A DNA stretch of 64,000 nt, taken from positions 268,001 through 332,000 of the forward strand of contig NZ_KB907121.1 of the NCBI RefSeq assembly GCF_000381825.1. Reading direction: 5' to 3'. The stretch's first letter is position 1. Each line of letters opens with the position of its first letter. The notes beneath the pieces were generated by a model. The model saw only the letters and a list, made by a program, of their open reading frames with translations, ran no database searches and was not told the DNA's origin. Origin of the DNA: Thioalkalivibrio sp. ALJT. GTDB lineage: Bacteria > Pseudomonadota > Gammaproteobacteria > Ectothiorhodospirales > Ectothiorhodospiraceae. The position numbers and the translations under genes are program-made. Of the stretch, positions 7,831 to 16,648 are shown one piece after another.

Positions 7831-9951
7831 TTACCGCCCGAAGGTCATGCGCAGCCCCGCCATCAGGGTCAGGCCCGGGGCCGGCTCGTAGTAGCGGCGG
7901 TTGCCGTCGTTGATGCGGATATTGTCGACGTGGTCCGCGTCCAGCAGGTTGTTCGCGGCCACGAAGGCCTCGACATGGGCGTTGCCGTCCTGCCAGTGGC
8001 GGCCCGCGCGCAGGTTCAGCGTGGTCTGCGCGCGAACCCGTTCGTCGTTAGCGTCGTTCACGTAGCGCCCGCCGGTGTACAGCGCATCGACGGTGAAAAA
8101 GTAAGGCCCCTGGCGCCAGTCGGCCTCCACGAACAACTGCTCGCGCGGCAAGCCGGGCAGCCGGTTGCCGTCGCGCCGTTCGCCCTGCTGATCCACAAAA
8201 TCCCGATAGCGGAAGTCGTTGAGGCTGAACGCGGTGGACAACGTCCACTGCTCGGTTGCGGACCAGTCGAGCGCCAGTTCGAAGCCGTTGCGCGCAGTGC
8301 GCCCGGCGTTGGTGTAGAAGGTGCGCCCGTCCACGTTGGGCGCCTCGAACGGGGCGATCTCGTCGCGCACCCGGGTCGCATAGACCGAGGCCTCCCAGGC
8401 CAGGCGGCTGGTCTCGCGGCGGATGCCGAGCTCGATGCTGCGCGCCCGCTGGGGGCCGAGATCGGTGTTGAATCCACCCCCGCCCTCGGGGTTCGCGAAC
8501 TCGGTGAACGTCGGTGTCTCGAAGTTGGTGGCCACGTTCACGTAGGCCCGGTAGTCCGGCTGGAAGTGCCAGATCAGCCCCGCCAGCGCGCTGGTCTCGC
8601 GGAAGGTCCGCGCATCCGAGCGATCTGGTTCGCCCACCCGTTCGGAGAAATGGTCATCGATGGACATGCGGATACGGTCGTGGCGCGCACCGAGCACCAG
8701 GTTCCAGTCCGATCCCAGCGCGGTATCGGTCTGCACGAACACCCCGCGCGAACGGGCGCGTTCGCGCTGATCCAGCGCGAGGTCGTCGATCGCGGGGGTG
8801 CCGCCGGGACAGTTCGCCAGCCCCTGGATATCGGTACAGCGCCGGGTGCGGTCGTCGCGCTGCTCTTCCAGGTCGATCCCGGTCAGCACTCGGGTCGGCC
8901 CGATCGCCTGTTCGTACTGGGCGTTGAGGCCGTAGAAGTCGCGCTCATAAGCTACCCGCGAGTCACCGGGGAATGGCAGTTGCTGTGCGTAGTCGCGCTG
9001 GGTCCAGAACCCGCCGAGGCGCAGTTCGCCGGGCCCGAGCGGCTGCTCCCACTGCAGCCCCGTAGTCAGCTGCTCGGCCTCCTGGGTGCTGTCCAGCGCC
9101 GTGGCCAGCGGGGCGGCCGCGCGGCGATTCTTGCGCATCTCCTCGCGCGTGAGTCCGCCGGGGTCGTCGGTGCGCGGGGCATCGAGGTAACGCAAGTGGA
9201 CGTTCAGCGTCCCCGCCTCCAGTTCCGAGGCGGTGTGCAGGCGCAGGTAGCGCTTCTCGGCGGTGGACTGGTCGCGGTAGCCGTCGATGGCGAAGTCGTG
9301 GGCGGTCAGGGAATAGCGGTGGGTGCCGTGATCCTGCTCGGCGATGGCCTCGGCGCGGCGATAGCCGTAGCTGCCCAGCAGCACCCCGCCGCCAAAGCCA
9401 CGCGGGTCGCGCCCGTCACGGGTGCGCGCCGCGATCACGCCACCGGAGGCATTGCCGTACAGCGCCGCGCTGGGGCCGCGCAGTACCTCGATGTCGCGCA
9501 GGTTCAGCAGGTCGATGGCGTCCACCTGTGACTGGCCGTCGGGGGTGGTCTCGGGGATGCCATCCTGCAGGATGCGTAGCCCGCGCACCCCGAACGGCGC
9601 CCGCGAGCCGAAGCCGCGGATGGAGATGCGCGCGTCCTGCGCGAAGTTGTAGCGGTTCTGGGCGAACAGTCCGGGCACGCGGTTCAGCGACTCGTCCAGC
9701 TGCAGGCCCTGGCGCCCCTCGGTGGCCTGGCGCTCGTCCACGCGCGATACCGCCGCCGGCAGGTCCGCCAGCGGCGTGGCCAGCCTGGGTGCGGTCACCG
9801 TGATCTCCACCGGGTCCAGCACCGGCACGGCGTCGGCGGCCAGCGTCGGTACGGCTGCCAGCCCCAGCAGCGACACGGCGCTGGCCGGGGCGCAATGCCG
9901 CGCCGCCCACGGCCACGTCCATGGCTCGGTCGCCCGGAGCTGGCGCATCAT
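7831..9951 (-). CDS. TonB-dependent outer membrane receptor
   Basis: Outer-membrane barrel of 706 residues that would import an iron chelate or other scarce ligand using TonB energy. After a signal peptide ending near LAADA comes a TonB box (VEITVTAP). The plug follows, with family motifs ISIRGFGSR and LRDIEVLRGPSAALYGNASGGVI, and then the 22-stranded barrel. The closest resemblance is to siderophore or Fe-citrate-type receptors (inference). The start codon follows the stop of the upstream gene with only two bases between, so the two are translationally coupled. This gives a pair with the secreted protein at 9954-11369. No sigma regulator pair (FecI/FecR) is nearby. Confidence 0.9.
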   Translation of the reverse strand: MMRQLRATEPWTWPWAARHCAPASAVSLLGLAAVPTLAADAVPVLDPVEITVTAPRLATPLADLPAAVSRVDERQATEGRQGLQLDESLNRVPGLFAQNRYNFAQDARISIRGFGSRAPFGVRGLRILQDGIPETTPDGQSQVDAIDLLNLRDIEVLRGPSAALYGNASGGVIAARTRDGRDPRGFGGGVLLGSYGYRRAEAIAEQDHGTHRYSLTAHDFAIDGYRDQSTAEKRYLRLHTASELEAGTLNVHLRYLDAPRTDDPGGLTREEMRKNRRAAAPLATALDSTQEAEQLTTGLQWEQPLGPGELRLGGFWTQRDYAQQLPFPGDSRVAYERDFYGLNAQYEQAIGPTRVLTGIDLEEQRDDRTRRCTDIQGLANCPGGTPAIDDLALDQRERARSRGVFVQTDTALGSDWNLVLGARHDRIRMSIDDHFSERVGEPDRSDARTFRETSALAGLIWHFQPDYRAYVNVATNFETPTFTEFANPEGGGGFNTDLGPQRARSIELGIRRETSRLAWEASVYATRVRDEIAPFEAPNVDGRTFYTNAGRTARNGFELALDWSATEQWTLSTAFSLNDFRYRDFVDQQGERRDGNRLPGLPREQLFVEADWRQGPYFFTVDALYTGGRYVNDANDERVRAQTTLNLRAGRHWQDGNAHVEAFVAANNLLDADHVDNIRINDGNRRYYEPAPGLTLMAGLRMTFGR

Positions 9952-9953
9952 GC

Positions 9954-11369
9954 TCAGTCGCGCAGGATCAGCGAGCCGGTCAGCAGTTCCCCGTGGTCGA
10001 GGAAGGCGTCGTAAAGGGCCCGGCTACGTTCGGCCAGGTCGTCGTCATCCTCCCAGGCCCCCGGGCGGTCAAAGGCGGAACCGGCGCGGTAGCCATTCGC
10101 CACCGCCATCATGAAGGCGGAGACCGCACGGGTGGTCACGCGCGGGTCGCTCACGCGGCCATCGGCGTAGTCCAGCCGGGCCGGCACGGTGCCACTGGCC
10201 AGCTGATAATCGAGCGCCCCCTGCAGCAGGCGGTCGATGGCGGTACCGATCCGGCCTTCCAGCTCCGGCGCGCGCTCGGTGAGCAGCCGGGACGTGCCCT
10301 CGCGCTCGCGCAGCGGCGAGAATCCGCCGGTCAGCTGGTGCACGAACCGCCACTGCGCGGCCACGTCGACGTAATCGGCGGCGGCATGGGCCTGGCCGTC
10401 ACGAAACTCGAGGCGTGCGGGCAGGCCCCAGTCGCGCAGGGGGCCATGTCCGTCGATCACCGCCGCGGCAATGGCGGCCGCCCGATCGGCCAGGGTCTCG
10501 GCCCGCGCCTGGTCGTCCGAGTCGCCGTAGAGATAGAGCATCTCGTACAGGGCCTTGTGCCCGCGCAGCATGGCGCCGATCTGGTCCAATGACCATTCGG
10601 CGCCCTGATCGAATACGTAGATGCCGGCGTCAGCGTCCCAGGCCGCATCGGCCGACCGCGCGAGGTCGCGCGCGACCTCCACCAGGTCCTCGCGCGAGTG
10701 CCCGAGCCAGGCCTCCAGGACCGGTCGATCCAGCTGCCCCATGTCGTCCGCACCACCCGGCTTGTCCTGCCGCACCCATGCATAGGCCGGGCCGTGCAGC
10801 GCATCCAGGCCATAGGCAAAGCCGTCCGCCTCCGAGCCGTTGGCGGCATGCACCGCGCCATCGCCGTAGCGCTCGTTGACCAGGTGACCTGCGAGCATGG
10901 ACATCACTGCGGTCGGCCGATGGGTGATGTCGTCGTACAGCCCCAGGTGCTCGAAGCGGCCCCCACTGTGATGCATGTGATACATGTACGCCGCATCGGC
11001 ATAAACCGAGGGTTCGGCTTCCGCCGAGCGGTGTACGTGGGCCTGCATGCGGCCGTCCTCCACCAGTTGCCCGTGAACCACGTCGAGCAGACCCAGCCAG
11101 GTCTCTCCGACCTTCTGCATCGGCTCCTCGCCAAGCTCCGGGCGGTAGCCTTCGTGGCCCAGCTCACTTGCGCGCATCAGGCGCCCCTTCACGCTGAGCG
11201 CGCCCAAGGCCATGAAGGCGTCACGCGCGGCCATGCCATCGGCATACACCAGCACCTGGCCATCGGCATCCATCCCCTGTGCCACCCCGGCCGGCGCGGC
11301 CTGCGCCTGCCCCATCCCGGTCAGGCCCAAGACCGCCAGTGCGGTCAGCGTCTTCGTCAATCGACCCAT
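9954..11369 (-). CDS. Secreted protein of unknown function, coupled to TonB receptor
   Basis: I do not recognise this 471-residue protein. The ATG at 11369 has an AGGGGG ribosome site at ideal spacing and gives a clear signal peptide (MGRLTKTLTALAVLGLTGMG, cleaved after AQA). The mature part looks mainly helical and acidic, with repeated LA/RA-rich helices that would suit a helical barrel. A Met/His-rich stretch, AAYMYHMHHSGGRFEHLG, lies at about residues 125-142 and could bind metal. No cysteine pair, lipobox or enzyme motif is evident. It is the first gene of a two-gene operon with the TonB receptor, so a periplasmic or exported role in ligand capture is a reasonable guess. Confidence 0.75.
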   Translation of the reverse strand: MGRLTKTLTALAVLGLTGMGQAQAAPAGVAQGMDADGQVLVYADGMAARDAFMALGALSVKGRLMRASELGHEGYRPELGEEPMQKVGETWLGLLDVVHGQLVEDGRMQAHVHRSAEAEPSVYADAAYMYHMHHSGGRFEHLGLYDDITHRPTAVMSMLAGHLVNERYGDGAVHAANGSEADGFAYGLDALHGPAYAWVRQDKPGGADDMGQLDRPVLEAWLGHSREDLVEVARDLARSADAAWDADAGIYVFDQGAEWSLDQIGAMLRGHKALYEMLYLYGDSDDQARAETLADRAAAIAAAVIDGHGPLRDWGLPARLEFRDGQAHAAADYVDVAAQWRFVHQLTGGFSPLREREGTSRLLTERAPELEGRIGTAIDRLLQGALDYQLASGTVPARLDYADGRVSDPRVTTRAVSAFMMAVANGYRAGSAFDRPGAWEDDDDLAERSRALYDAFLDHGELLTGSLILRD

Positions 11370-11463
11370 TGTTTCCCCCTGAAATGATGTAGAAAAGATG
11401 CCGGGGCTCACCCCCACCCGGAGAGATGACCCCGGACGCGCCCGACGGGTTCCGCCAAGGAAC

Positions 11464-11479
11464 GTTGCGCACACGCAAC
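11464..11479. promoter_or_regulatory. Short dyad in the porin/receptor intergenic region
   Basis: GTTGCG-CACA-CGCAAC is a perfect 6-bp dyad just upstream of the 11-bp direct repeats, in the region between two divergent transcription units. It could be an operator for a second regulator, but it may be chance. Confidence 0.35.
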
Positions 11480-11489
11480 AGTGTGGCCT

Positions 11490-11533
11490 TTTAACGCGAT
11501 CTTCACCTCGGCTTAACCCCGGCGTCACACCGA
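11490..11533. promoter_or_regulatory. Four 11-bp direct repeats, Pho-box-like
   Basis: Four successive 11-mers run without gaps: TTTAACGCGAT, CTTCACCTCGG, CTTAACCCCGG and CGTCACACCGA. They share the pattern yTTmACnCsrn with a strict 11-bp period. OmpR/PhoB-family regulators bind head-to-tail sites with this spacing, and the units resemble PhoB/PhoP boxes. The array lies about 85 bases upstream of the porin start and about 120 bases from the secreted-protein start. It could therefore control the porin, the receptor operon or both. The regulator is not in the window. Confidence 0.5.
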
Positions 11534-11618
11534 CTCCCCATGCTTGCGCCCCGTCGAGAGCCACCGCCTCTCGGGCAATTCGCACAGCACCATCATGCTT
11601 CAATTAGGGGAGAAACCC

Positions 11619-12638
11619 ATGAATCGCAAGCACCTGCTGACCAGCCTCATCGCCGCCGGACTCGTCGTCCCGGCCCTGGCCACCGCCGACTGGACCCTGT
11701 ACGGCCGCGCCCACCTGTCCGCCGATGTCCTCGACGACGGCGCCGACTACAACGAATTCAATGTGTCGAGCAATTCCAGCCGCCTGGGCTTCAAGGGCGA
11801 GCGCGAGTTCCGCGAACAGCTGGTCGGGATGTTCCAGATCGAACAACAGATCAATTTCGACACCAACGGTACGAATTTCGCGACTCGCGATACCTTCGTC
11901 GGCATCAAGGGCTCCGAGTGGGGCATGCTGCGCATCGGCAAGTTCGACACCCCGTTCAAGCGCGCCCGCGGCCCGGCCAACTTCTTTGGCGACCAAGTTG
12001 GCGACATGCGCAACCTGACCCGTTCGGGCGCACAGACCGGCCGCTTCGACGAGCGTTTCAACAACAGCATCCACTACCAGACCCCGAGCTTCGGCGGCCT
12101 GACCTGGAACATCCAGTACTCGAACGAGACGGACGACGCGACCACCACCGACGGGGCCCCGAACAAGGCCTACTCCACGTCTCTGAACCTGAGCATGGGC
12201 GACCTGACCGGCGCGCTGGCCTACGAGAAGCAGGAAGACGGCAACGTGAACCCGGATGCCTGGCGCCTGGCCGTCGGCTATCGCATCACCCCGGCTTTCC
12301 GCATGGGCGCCTTCTACCAGAACTCGGAAACCACCAGTGGTGACGATGCCGATATCTATGGCCTCGGCGGTCAGTTCCGTCTGACCCCGAGCATGTACCT
12401 GAACGGTCACGTCTTCCAGCTGGATTCCGATCTGGCGGATGCCGACGCCACGATGGTCGCCCTGGGCCTGGAGTACCGCCTCGACAGCGACCTGCGCTTC
12501 TACGGCAACATCGCCATGGTTGATAACGACGACAACTCGACCCTAGCGCCGTGGAACGCCGCCAAGACGGTCAGCCAGCCGGGCGTGGGTGGCGAGAACG
12601 CGACCGCCTTATCGATCGGCATGCGCTACGACTTCTGA
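11619..12638 (+). CDS. Outer membrane porin (general trimeric type)
   Basis: Outer-membrane diffusion channel of 339 residues. The ATG at 11619 follows AGGGGAG and opens a signal peptide (MNRKHLLTSLIAAGLVVPALATA). The mature protein starts DWTLYGRAHLSADV, typical of Gram-negative porins, continues with alternating beta-strand sequence including SSNSSRLGFKGERE and TRDTFVGIKG, and ends in phenylalanine (MRYDF), the sorting signal for the Bam complex. It is divergent from the secreted-protein/TonB-receptor operon, with Pho-box-like repeats between them, and a strong terminator follows. A phosphate-linked role is only inferred from those repeats. Confidence 0.92.
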   Translation: MNRKHLLTSLIAAGLVVPALATADWTLYGRAHLSADVLDDGADYNEFNVSSNSSRLGFKGEREFREQLVGMFQIEQQINFDTNGTNFATRDTFVGIKGSEWGMLRIGKFDTPFKRARGPANFFGDQVGDMRNLTRSGAQTGRFDERFNNSIHYQTPSFGGLTWNIQYSNETDDATTTDGAPNKAYSTSLNLSMGDLTGALAYEKQEDGNVNPDAWRLAVGYRITPAFRMGAFYQNSETTSGDDADIYGLGGQFRLTPSMYLNGHVFQLDSDLADADATMVALGLEYRLDSDLRFYGNIAMVDNDDNSTLAPWNAAKTVSQPGVGGENATALSIGMRYDF

Positions 12639-12687
12639 CCGAGCATTACCGGGGCCGGCGGCCAGGACCGCCGTCCCCGTTTTCCGT

Positions 12688-12723
12688 GCCCCGCCGGACT
12701 ACGCCCCGGCGGGGCCTTTTTTT
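12688..12723 (+). terminator. Rho-independent terminator of the porin gene
   Basis: A perfect 10-bp GC stem (GCCCCGCCGG and its complement) with a short loop is followed by seven T residues, 50 bases after the porin stop. Confidence 0.92.
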
Positions 12724-12730
12724 GTTGTCA

Positions 12731-13603
12731 TCAGTCGCGCAGGTGCTGCCGGGCGAAGCGGGTTACCCGGATCATCGCGTCGCGCGAGGCCAGATCGTCG
12801 GCAAAGGTGCGGTTGTTGCCGTTGCGGAAGTCGAAGCCGCGGCCCACACCGGGATATTCGATCCAGGTGACATCACCACCGCGGCTCTCCAGGCCATCCG
12901 CCGCCATGCGCGCGGTGCGGTGACGCTGGTACTGCTCCTCGTCGCCGATCAGGATCATCACCGGGATCTCGAACTGGTTGAACTCACTGGCATAGCGGTA
13001 TACCTGATGCGGCTCGCCAAGATTCGGATCCTGCACATGCGGGTAGTAGCCGGCCCAGCAGGCGACATCCTCGACCTGGCGCTCGAAGGTGACGGCGACC
13101 TTCAGGGTCTTGTAGCCACCGCGGGTGATGGAGACCAGGCAGGCGCGCTCTCCCACGATGTCGTCCCGCGCCAGCAGCACATCCAGCCCCTTGTTCAGAT
13201 CACCTTCCAGCTCGTAGTCATGATCCAGCGGGTGGGTCTCGATGAAGCGTCCGGTATACATATCCGGCGCCAGCACCACGAAGCCGCGCGCGGCCAGGCG
13301 CTTCACATGCCGTTCGGCCAGGTCATCCAGCCCGCGCCGGCCATGTGCCCAGAGGATCGCCGGGTAGGCCTCGGCGTCGGCCGGGCGCGCCACCATCGCC
13401 GGGATCCCTACACCGTCGCGCTCGTATTCAAGGCGCTCGACGACGACTTCGTGATTCTCCAGATCGGCATACAGCACGCCGTCTTCCCACCAGTCATCAT
13501 CCCACCACCAGTTGTCGGAACCGGTGGGCTCATTGGCCGCCAGCGGCGCCATGCACAGGCTGGCCATGGTCAGGAACAGGAGGGGACGCAGTGCAGAAAC
13601 CAT
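12731..13603 (-). CDS. Exported dienelactone-hydrolase-like protein lacking catalytic residues
   Basis: A 290-residue alpha/beta-hydrolase of the dienelactone hydrolase family, with a signal peptide (cleavage near LAANE) and a GAGGTG ribosome site. After a Trp/Asp-rich segment (residues 31-42) come the family landmarks PAILWAHGRRG and GFVVLAPDMYTGRF. The nucleophile elbow, normally G-x-(C/S)-x-G, reads S-I-T160-R-G. The catalytic histidine, normally in G-H-G-F, is R255 (GVGRGF). Aspartate D221 remains. Two of the three catalytic residues are thus replaced, so it may be a non-catalytic binding protein. The frame is intact over its full length, which argues against simple decay. It is convergent with the porin. 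Confidence 0.72.
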   Translation of the reverse strand: MVSALRPLLFLTMASLCMAPLAANEPTGSDNWWWDDDWWEDGVLYADLENHEVVVERLEYERDGVGIPAMVARPADAEAYPAILWAHGRRGLDDLAERHVKRLAARGFVVLAPDMYTGRFIETHPLDHDYELEGDLNKGLDVLLARDDIVGERACLVSITRGGYKTLKVAVTFERQVEDVACWAGYYPHVQDPNLGEPHQVYRYASEFNQFEIPVMILIGDEEQYQRHRTARMAADGLESRGGDVTWIEYPGVGRGFDFRNGNNRTFADDLASRDAMIRVTRFARQHLRD

Positions 13604-13713
13604 CAGACACCTCGCACGGTTCAAAAGGGGCAGGGCCGGTGGGCAGTAGACGCACCGCCGCCGGACTCTGTTCCGAGGGTAGTGCAACAGATGGCCACGT
13701 GCCGCCCTTCGCG

Positions 13714-14196
13714 CTACGAAAACCCGGACCTGGATGCGTCACCCTCGAAGCCAAGCTGGCGCCAGGCCTCGTAGACCGCCACCGCGACGGCATTGGATAG
13801 ATTCAGGCTGCGGGATCCGGCCTGCATCGGCAGACGCAAGCGGTGTTCGGGTGGCAGCGTCTGCAACACGGTATCCGGCAAGCCGCGGGTCTCGGGGCCG
13901 AACAGCAGGGCATCGCCGGTCTGGAAGCGGGCCTGGTCGTAGCGGGCCTGACCGCGCGTCGTCAGGGCAAACACGCGTTGCGGCCGCACCGATTCCCGCC
14001 ACTGTTCGAGGCTGTCATACTCTTGCACTCGGGCCAGCTCGCGATAGTCGAGCCCGGCGCGGCGCGCCCGCGCGCTGTCCAGCTCGAAGCCGAGCGGATG
14101 GATCAGGTGCAGCGCCGCCCCGGTGTTGGCCGCCAGACGAATGATATTGCCCGTGTTCGGCGGGATTTCCGGTTCATAAAGGACGATGTGAAGCAT
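13714..14196 (-). CDS. trmL: tRNA (cytidine(34)-2'-O)-methyltransferase TrmL
   Basis: SPOUT-class methyltransferase of 160 residues that methylates the ribose at the wobble position of two leucine tRNAs. It begins [26 protein letters not shown], the canonical TrmL start. It carries the knot motifs [11 protein letters not shown] and [19 protein letters not shown] near the C-terminus. Its start codon shares two bases with the divergent pyrD start, both within one CATG. The ribosome site is weak and must lie inside pyrD coding sequence. Confidence 0.93.
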   Translation of the reverse strand: MLHIVLYEPEIPPNTGNIIRLAANTGAALHLIHPLGFELDSARARRAGLDYRELARVQEYDSLEQWRESVRPQRVFALTTRGQARYDQARFQTGDALLFGPETRGLPDTVLQTLPPEHRLRLPMQAGSRSLNLSNAVAVAVYEAWRQLGFEGDASRSGFS

Positions 14197-15187
14197 GAGT
14201 GATTCGCGCACCGATCCGCGGCTGGCCCTGGAGTTCTGCGGGCTGCATTTGAACACGCCGCTGGTGCTGCTGTCCGGCTGCGTCGGCTTCGGCGAGGAGT
14301 ACACCCGGGTGGCCGGCTTCTCCAATCGCGATGCCGGTGCGATCTGCCTGAAGGGCACCACCGGCCAGGCCCGCCTGGGCAACGCGCCGCACCGGGTCTA
14401 CGAGACCCCGGACGGCATGCTCAACGCCATCGGCCTGCAGAACCCGGGCGTGGACCACGTAGTGGACCACACCCTGCCGCAGCTGGACTTCGAGGAGACC
14501 CGCTTTTTTGCCAATGTCTCCGGCTCCACCATCGAGGAGTACATCGAGGTCACCCGCCGCTTCGACGACTCGCCTATCGACGCCATCGAGATCAACATCT
14601 CCTGTCCCAACGTGAAGGAAGGCGGCGTCGCCTTCGGCAACGACCCGGACATGTCCGCGCGGGTGGTCGAGGCCTGCCGCAAGGTCACCTCCAAGCCGCT
14701 GATCACCAAGCTCTCGCCCAACCAGACCGACATCGCCGAGAACGCCCGGCGCTGCATCGAGGCCGGCACCGACGCTTTTGCGGTGATCAACACGCTGATG
14801 GGCATGGCGGTGGACGTCGAGAACCGGCGCGCGGTGATCGGCAACAACCAGGGCGGCCTCTCGGGGCCCGCGATCAAGCCGATCGCGCTGCTGAAGGTGC
14901 AGCAGGTCTACCAGGTAGCCGCACCGCACAACGTGCCGATCATCGGCCAGGGCGGCGTGATGAACGCGACCGACGCGCTGGAGTTCCTGATCGCCGGCGC
15001 CAGCACCGTCGGCGTGGGCACCGGGCTGTTCTACGACCCGCTGTGCCTCCCCAGGATCCTGCACGGCATCAGCGACTACATGGACCGCCACGGCTACACC
15101 CACGTCCGCGACCTGACCGGCACCCTGCAACTTAACGGCGCCGTCTCCGCCTGCGCCCCGCCCGCACCCCAGGACCCGACCACCTGA
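14195..15187 (+). CDS. pyrD: Dihydroorotate dehydrogenase, class 1B-like catalytic subunit
   Basis: FMN enzyme of 330 residues that oxidises dihydroorotate to orotate in pyrimidine synthesis. The start [28 protein letters not shown], the active-site loop [11 protein letters not shown] with its class 1 cysteine, and the FMN-binding stretch [22 protein letters not shown] all match the class 1B subgroup. Most gammaproteobacteria use membrane class 2 enzymes. Class 1B normally works with the electron-transfer subunit PyrK, which is absent from this window. An AAAGGA ribosome site lies inside trmL. The gene is divergent from trmL and convergent with ntrC. Confidence 0.85.
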   Translation: MSDSRTDPRLALEFCGLHLNTPLVLLSGCVGFGEEYTRVAGFSNRDAGAICLKGTTGQARLGNAPHRVYETPDGMLNAIGLQNPGVDHVVDHTLPQLDFEETRFFANVSGSTIEEYIEVTRRFDDSPIDAIEINISCPNVKEGGVAFGNDPDMSARVVEACRKVTSKPLITKLSPNQTDIAENARRCIEAGTDAFAVINTLMGMAVDVENRRAVIGNNQGGLSGPAIKPIALLKVQQVYQVAAPHNVPIIGQGGVMNATDALEFLIAGASTVGVGTGLFYDPLCLPRILHGISDYMDRHGYTHVRDLTGTLQLNGAVSACAPPAPQDPTT

Positions 15188-15211
15188 AGGGCCGGGTCAA
15201 AAGCGATTCAA

Positions 15212-16648
15212 CTAAGCGTCGTCGAGGCCGAGTTCCTGGATCTTGCGGGTGAGGGTGTTGCGCCCCCAGCCGAGCAGGGCTGCCGCCTGCTGGCGGTGGC
15301 CGCTGGTGGCGTTGAGAGCCTCGCGAATCACGGTGCGCTCCAGCTGCGGCAGTACCGTACCCAGAAGGTTGTGTTCCCCCCGCTCCCAGTGCTGGCGTGC
15401 CACCTGCGCCAGCTCGTCAGTCCAGTCGCGCGGGGCGGCCACGGCACCGACCTGGGCAGTCGCCGCGTCCGCCCCGGTTGCGCTCGGCTGATGCAATTCG
15501 GCCGGCAGGTCATCCAGGTGCACCTCGCGTCCGGAGGCCATCACGGTCAGCCAGCGACAAGTATTCTCCAGCTGCCGAACATTTCCCGGCCAGCGCAAAC
15601 GCTTCAGCTCCGCAACCACCTCCGGGCGCATGGTCTTCGCCTCCACGCCCAGCTCCTGCGCCACCTCGGCCATGAAGTGCTGCACCAGCAGCGGGATATC
15701 CTCCGGGCGCTCGCGCAGGGAGGGCACGTGGATACGGATTACGTTCAGGCGATGAAACAGATCCTCGCGGAACAGGCCGGCGCGCACGCGGTCTTCCAGG
15801 TCCTGGTGGGTCGCGGCGATGATGCGCACATCCACCCGGATCGGCGTATGGCCACCCACGCGGTAGAAGGTGCCATCCGAGAGGACGCGCAGCAGCCGCG
15901 TCTGCAGGTCGAACGGCATGTCGCCGATCTCGTCGAGGAACAGCGTGCCACCATCGGCCTGCTCGAAGCGGCCCTTGCGGCTCTGGTTGGCACCGGTAAA
16001 CGCCCCGCGCTCGTGGCCGAACAGCTCGCTTTCCAGAAGGTCCTTGGGGATGGCCGCGGTGTTGAGGGCAATCAACGGCTGATCCGCACGCGGACTGTGC
16101 TGGTGCAAGGCCCGCGCGACCAGCTCCTTGCCGGTACCCGACTCGCCATTGATCAGCACGGTGATGTTGCTGCGCGACAGACGCCCAATCGCGCGGAACA
16201 TCTCCTGCATCGCCGGAGCCTCGCCGATAATCGGGGTCTCCTCGATACCCTGCGCGCCAGCCCCGAGGTCCTGACCGGCCTTGCGGGCCTCGAGGGCACG
16301 CTGCACCAGGGCCGCCGCCTCGTCCACATCAAAGGGCTTGGGCAAATACTCGAAGGCACCGGTCTGGTATGCCCCGACGGCACTCTCCAGGTCCGAGAAC
16401 GCGGTCATGATGATGACCGGCGGCGGGTCCGGGCGCGTCTGCATACGGGCGAGAAAGTCCAGCCCGTTCAGGCCCGGCATGCGGATATCCGCAACGATGG
16501 TATCCGGCACCGGGTCTCGGTCCAGGGCGGCCCAGGCGGCATCGGCGGTCTCGAAACCGCGCACGGCGATCCCCTGTCGCTGCAGGGCACGCTCCAGCAC
16601 CCAGCGAATCGAGTCGTCGTCATCGATAATCCAGACGCTGGGTTCCAT
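15212..16648 (-). CDS. glnG: Nitrogen regulation response regulator NtrC
   Basis: Sigma-54 activator of 478 residues that switches on nitrogen-assimilation genes when phosphorylated by NtrB. The receiver domain has D54 as phospho-acceptor and K104. The AAA+ domain has Walker A GESGTGKE (168-175) and the sigma-54 contact loop GAFTGA (215-220). A Fis-type helix-turn-helix at the end includes [20 protein letters not shown]. Its start overlaps the ntrB stop in TAATG, so the pair is translationally coupled. It is convergent with pyrD, with a 24-base gap. Confidence 0.96.
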   Translation of the reverse strand: MEPSVWIIDDDDSIRWVLERALQRQGIAVRGFETADAAWAALDRDPVPDTIVADIRMPGLNGLDFLARMQTRPDPPPVIIMTAFSDLESAVGAYQTGAFEYLPKPFDVDEAAALVQRALEARKAGQDLGAGAQGIEETPIIGEAPAMQEMFRAIGRLSRSNITVLINGESGTGKELVARALHQHSPRADQPLIALNTAAIPKDLLESELFGHERGAFTGANQSRKGRFEQADGGTLFLDEIGDMPFDLQTRLLRVLSDGTFYRVGGHTPIRVDVRIIAATHQDLEDRVRAGLFREDLFHRLNVIRIHVPSLRERPEDIPLLVQHFMAEVAQELGVEAKTMRPEVVAELKRLRWPGNVRQLENTCRWLTVMASGREVHLDDLPAELHQPSATGADAATAQVGAVAAPRDWTDELAQVARQHWERGEHNLLGTVLPQLERTVIREALNATSGHRQQAAALLGWGRNTLTRKIQELGLDDA

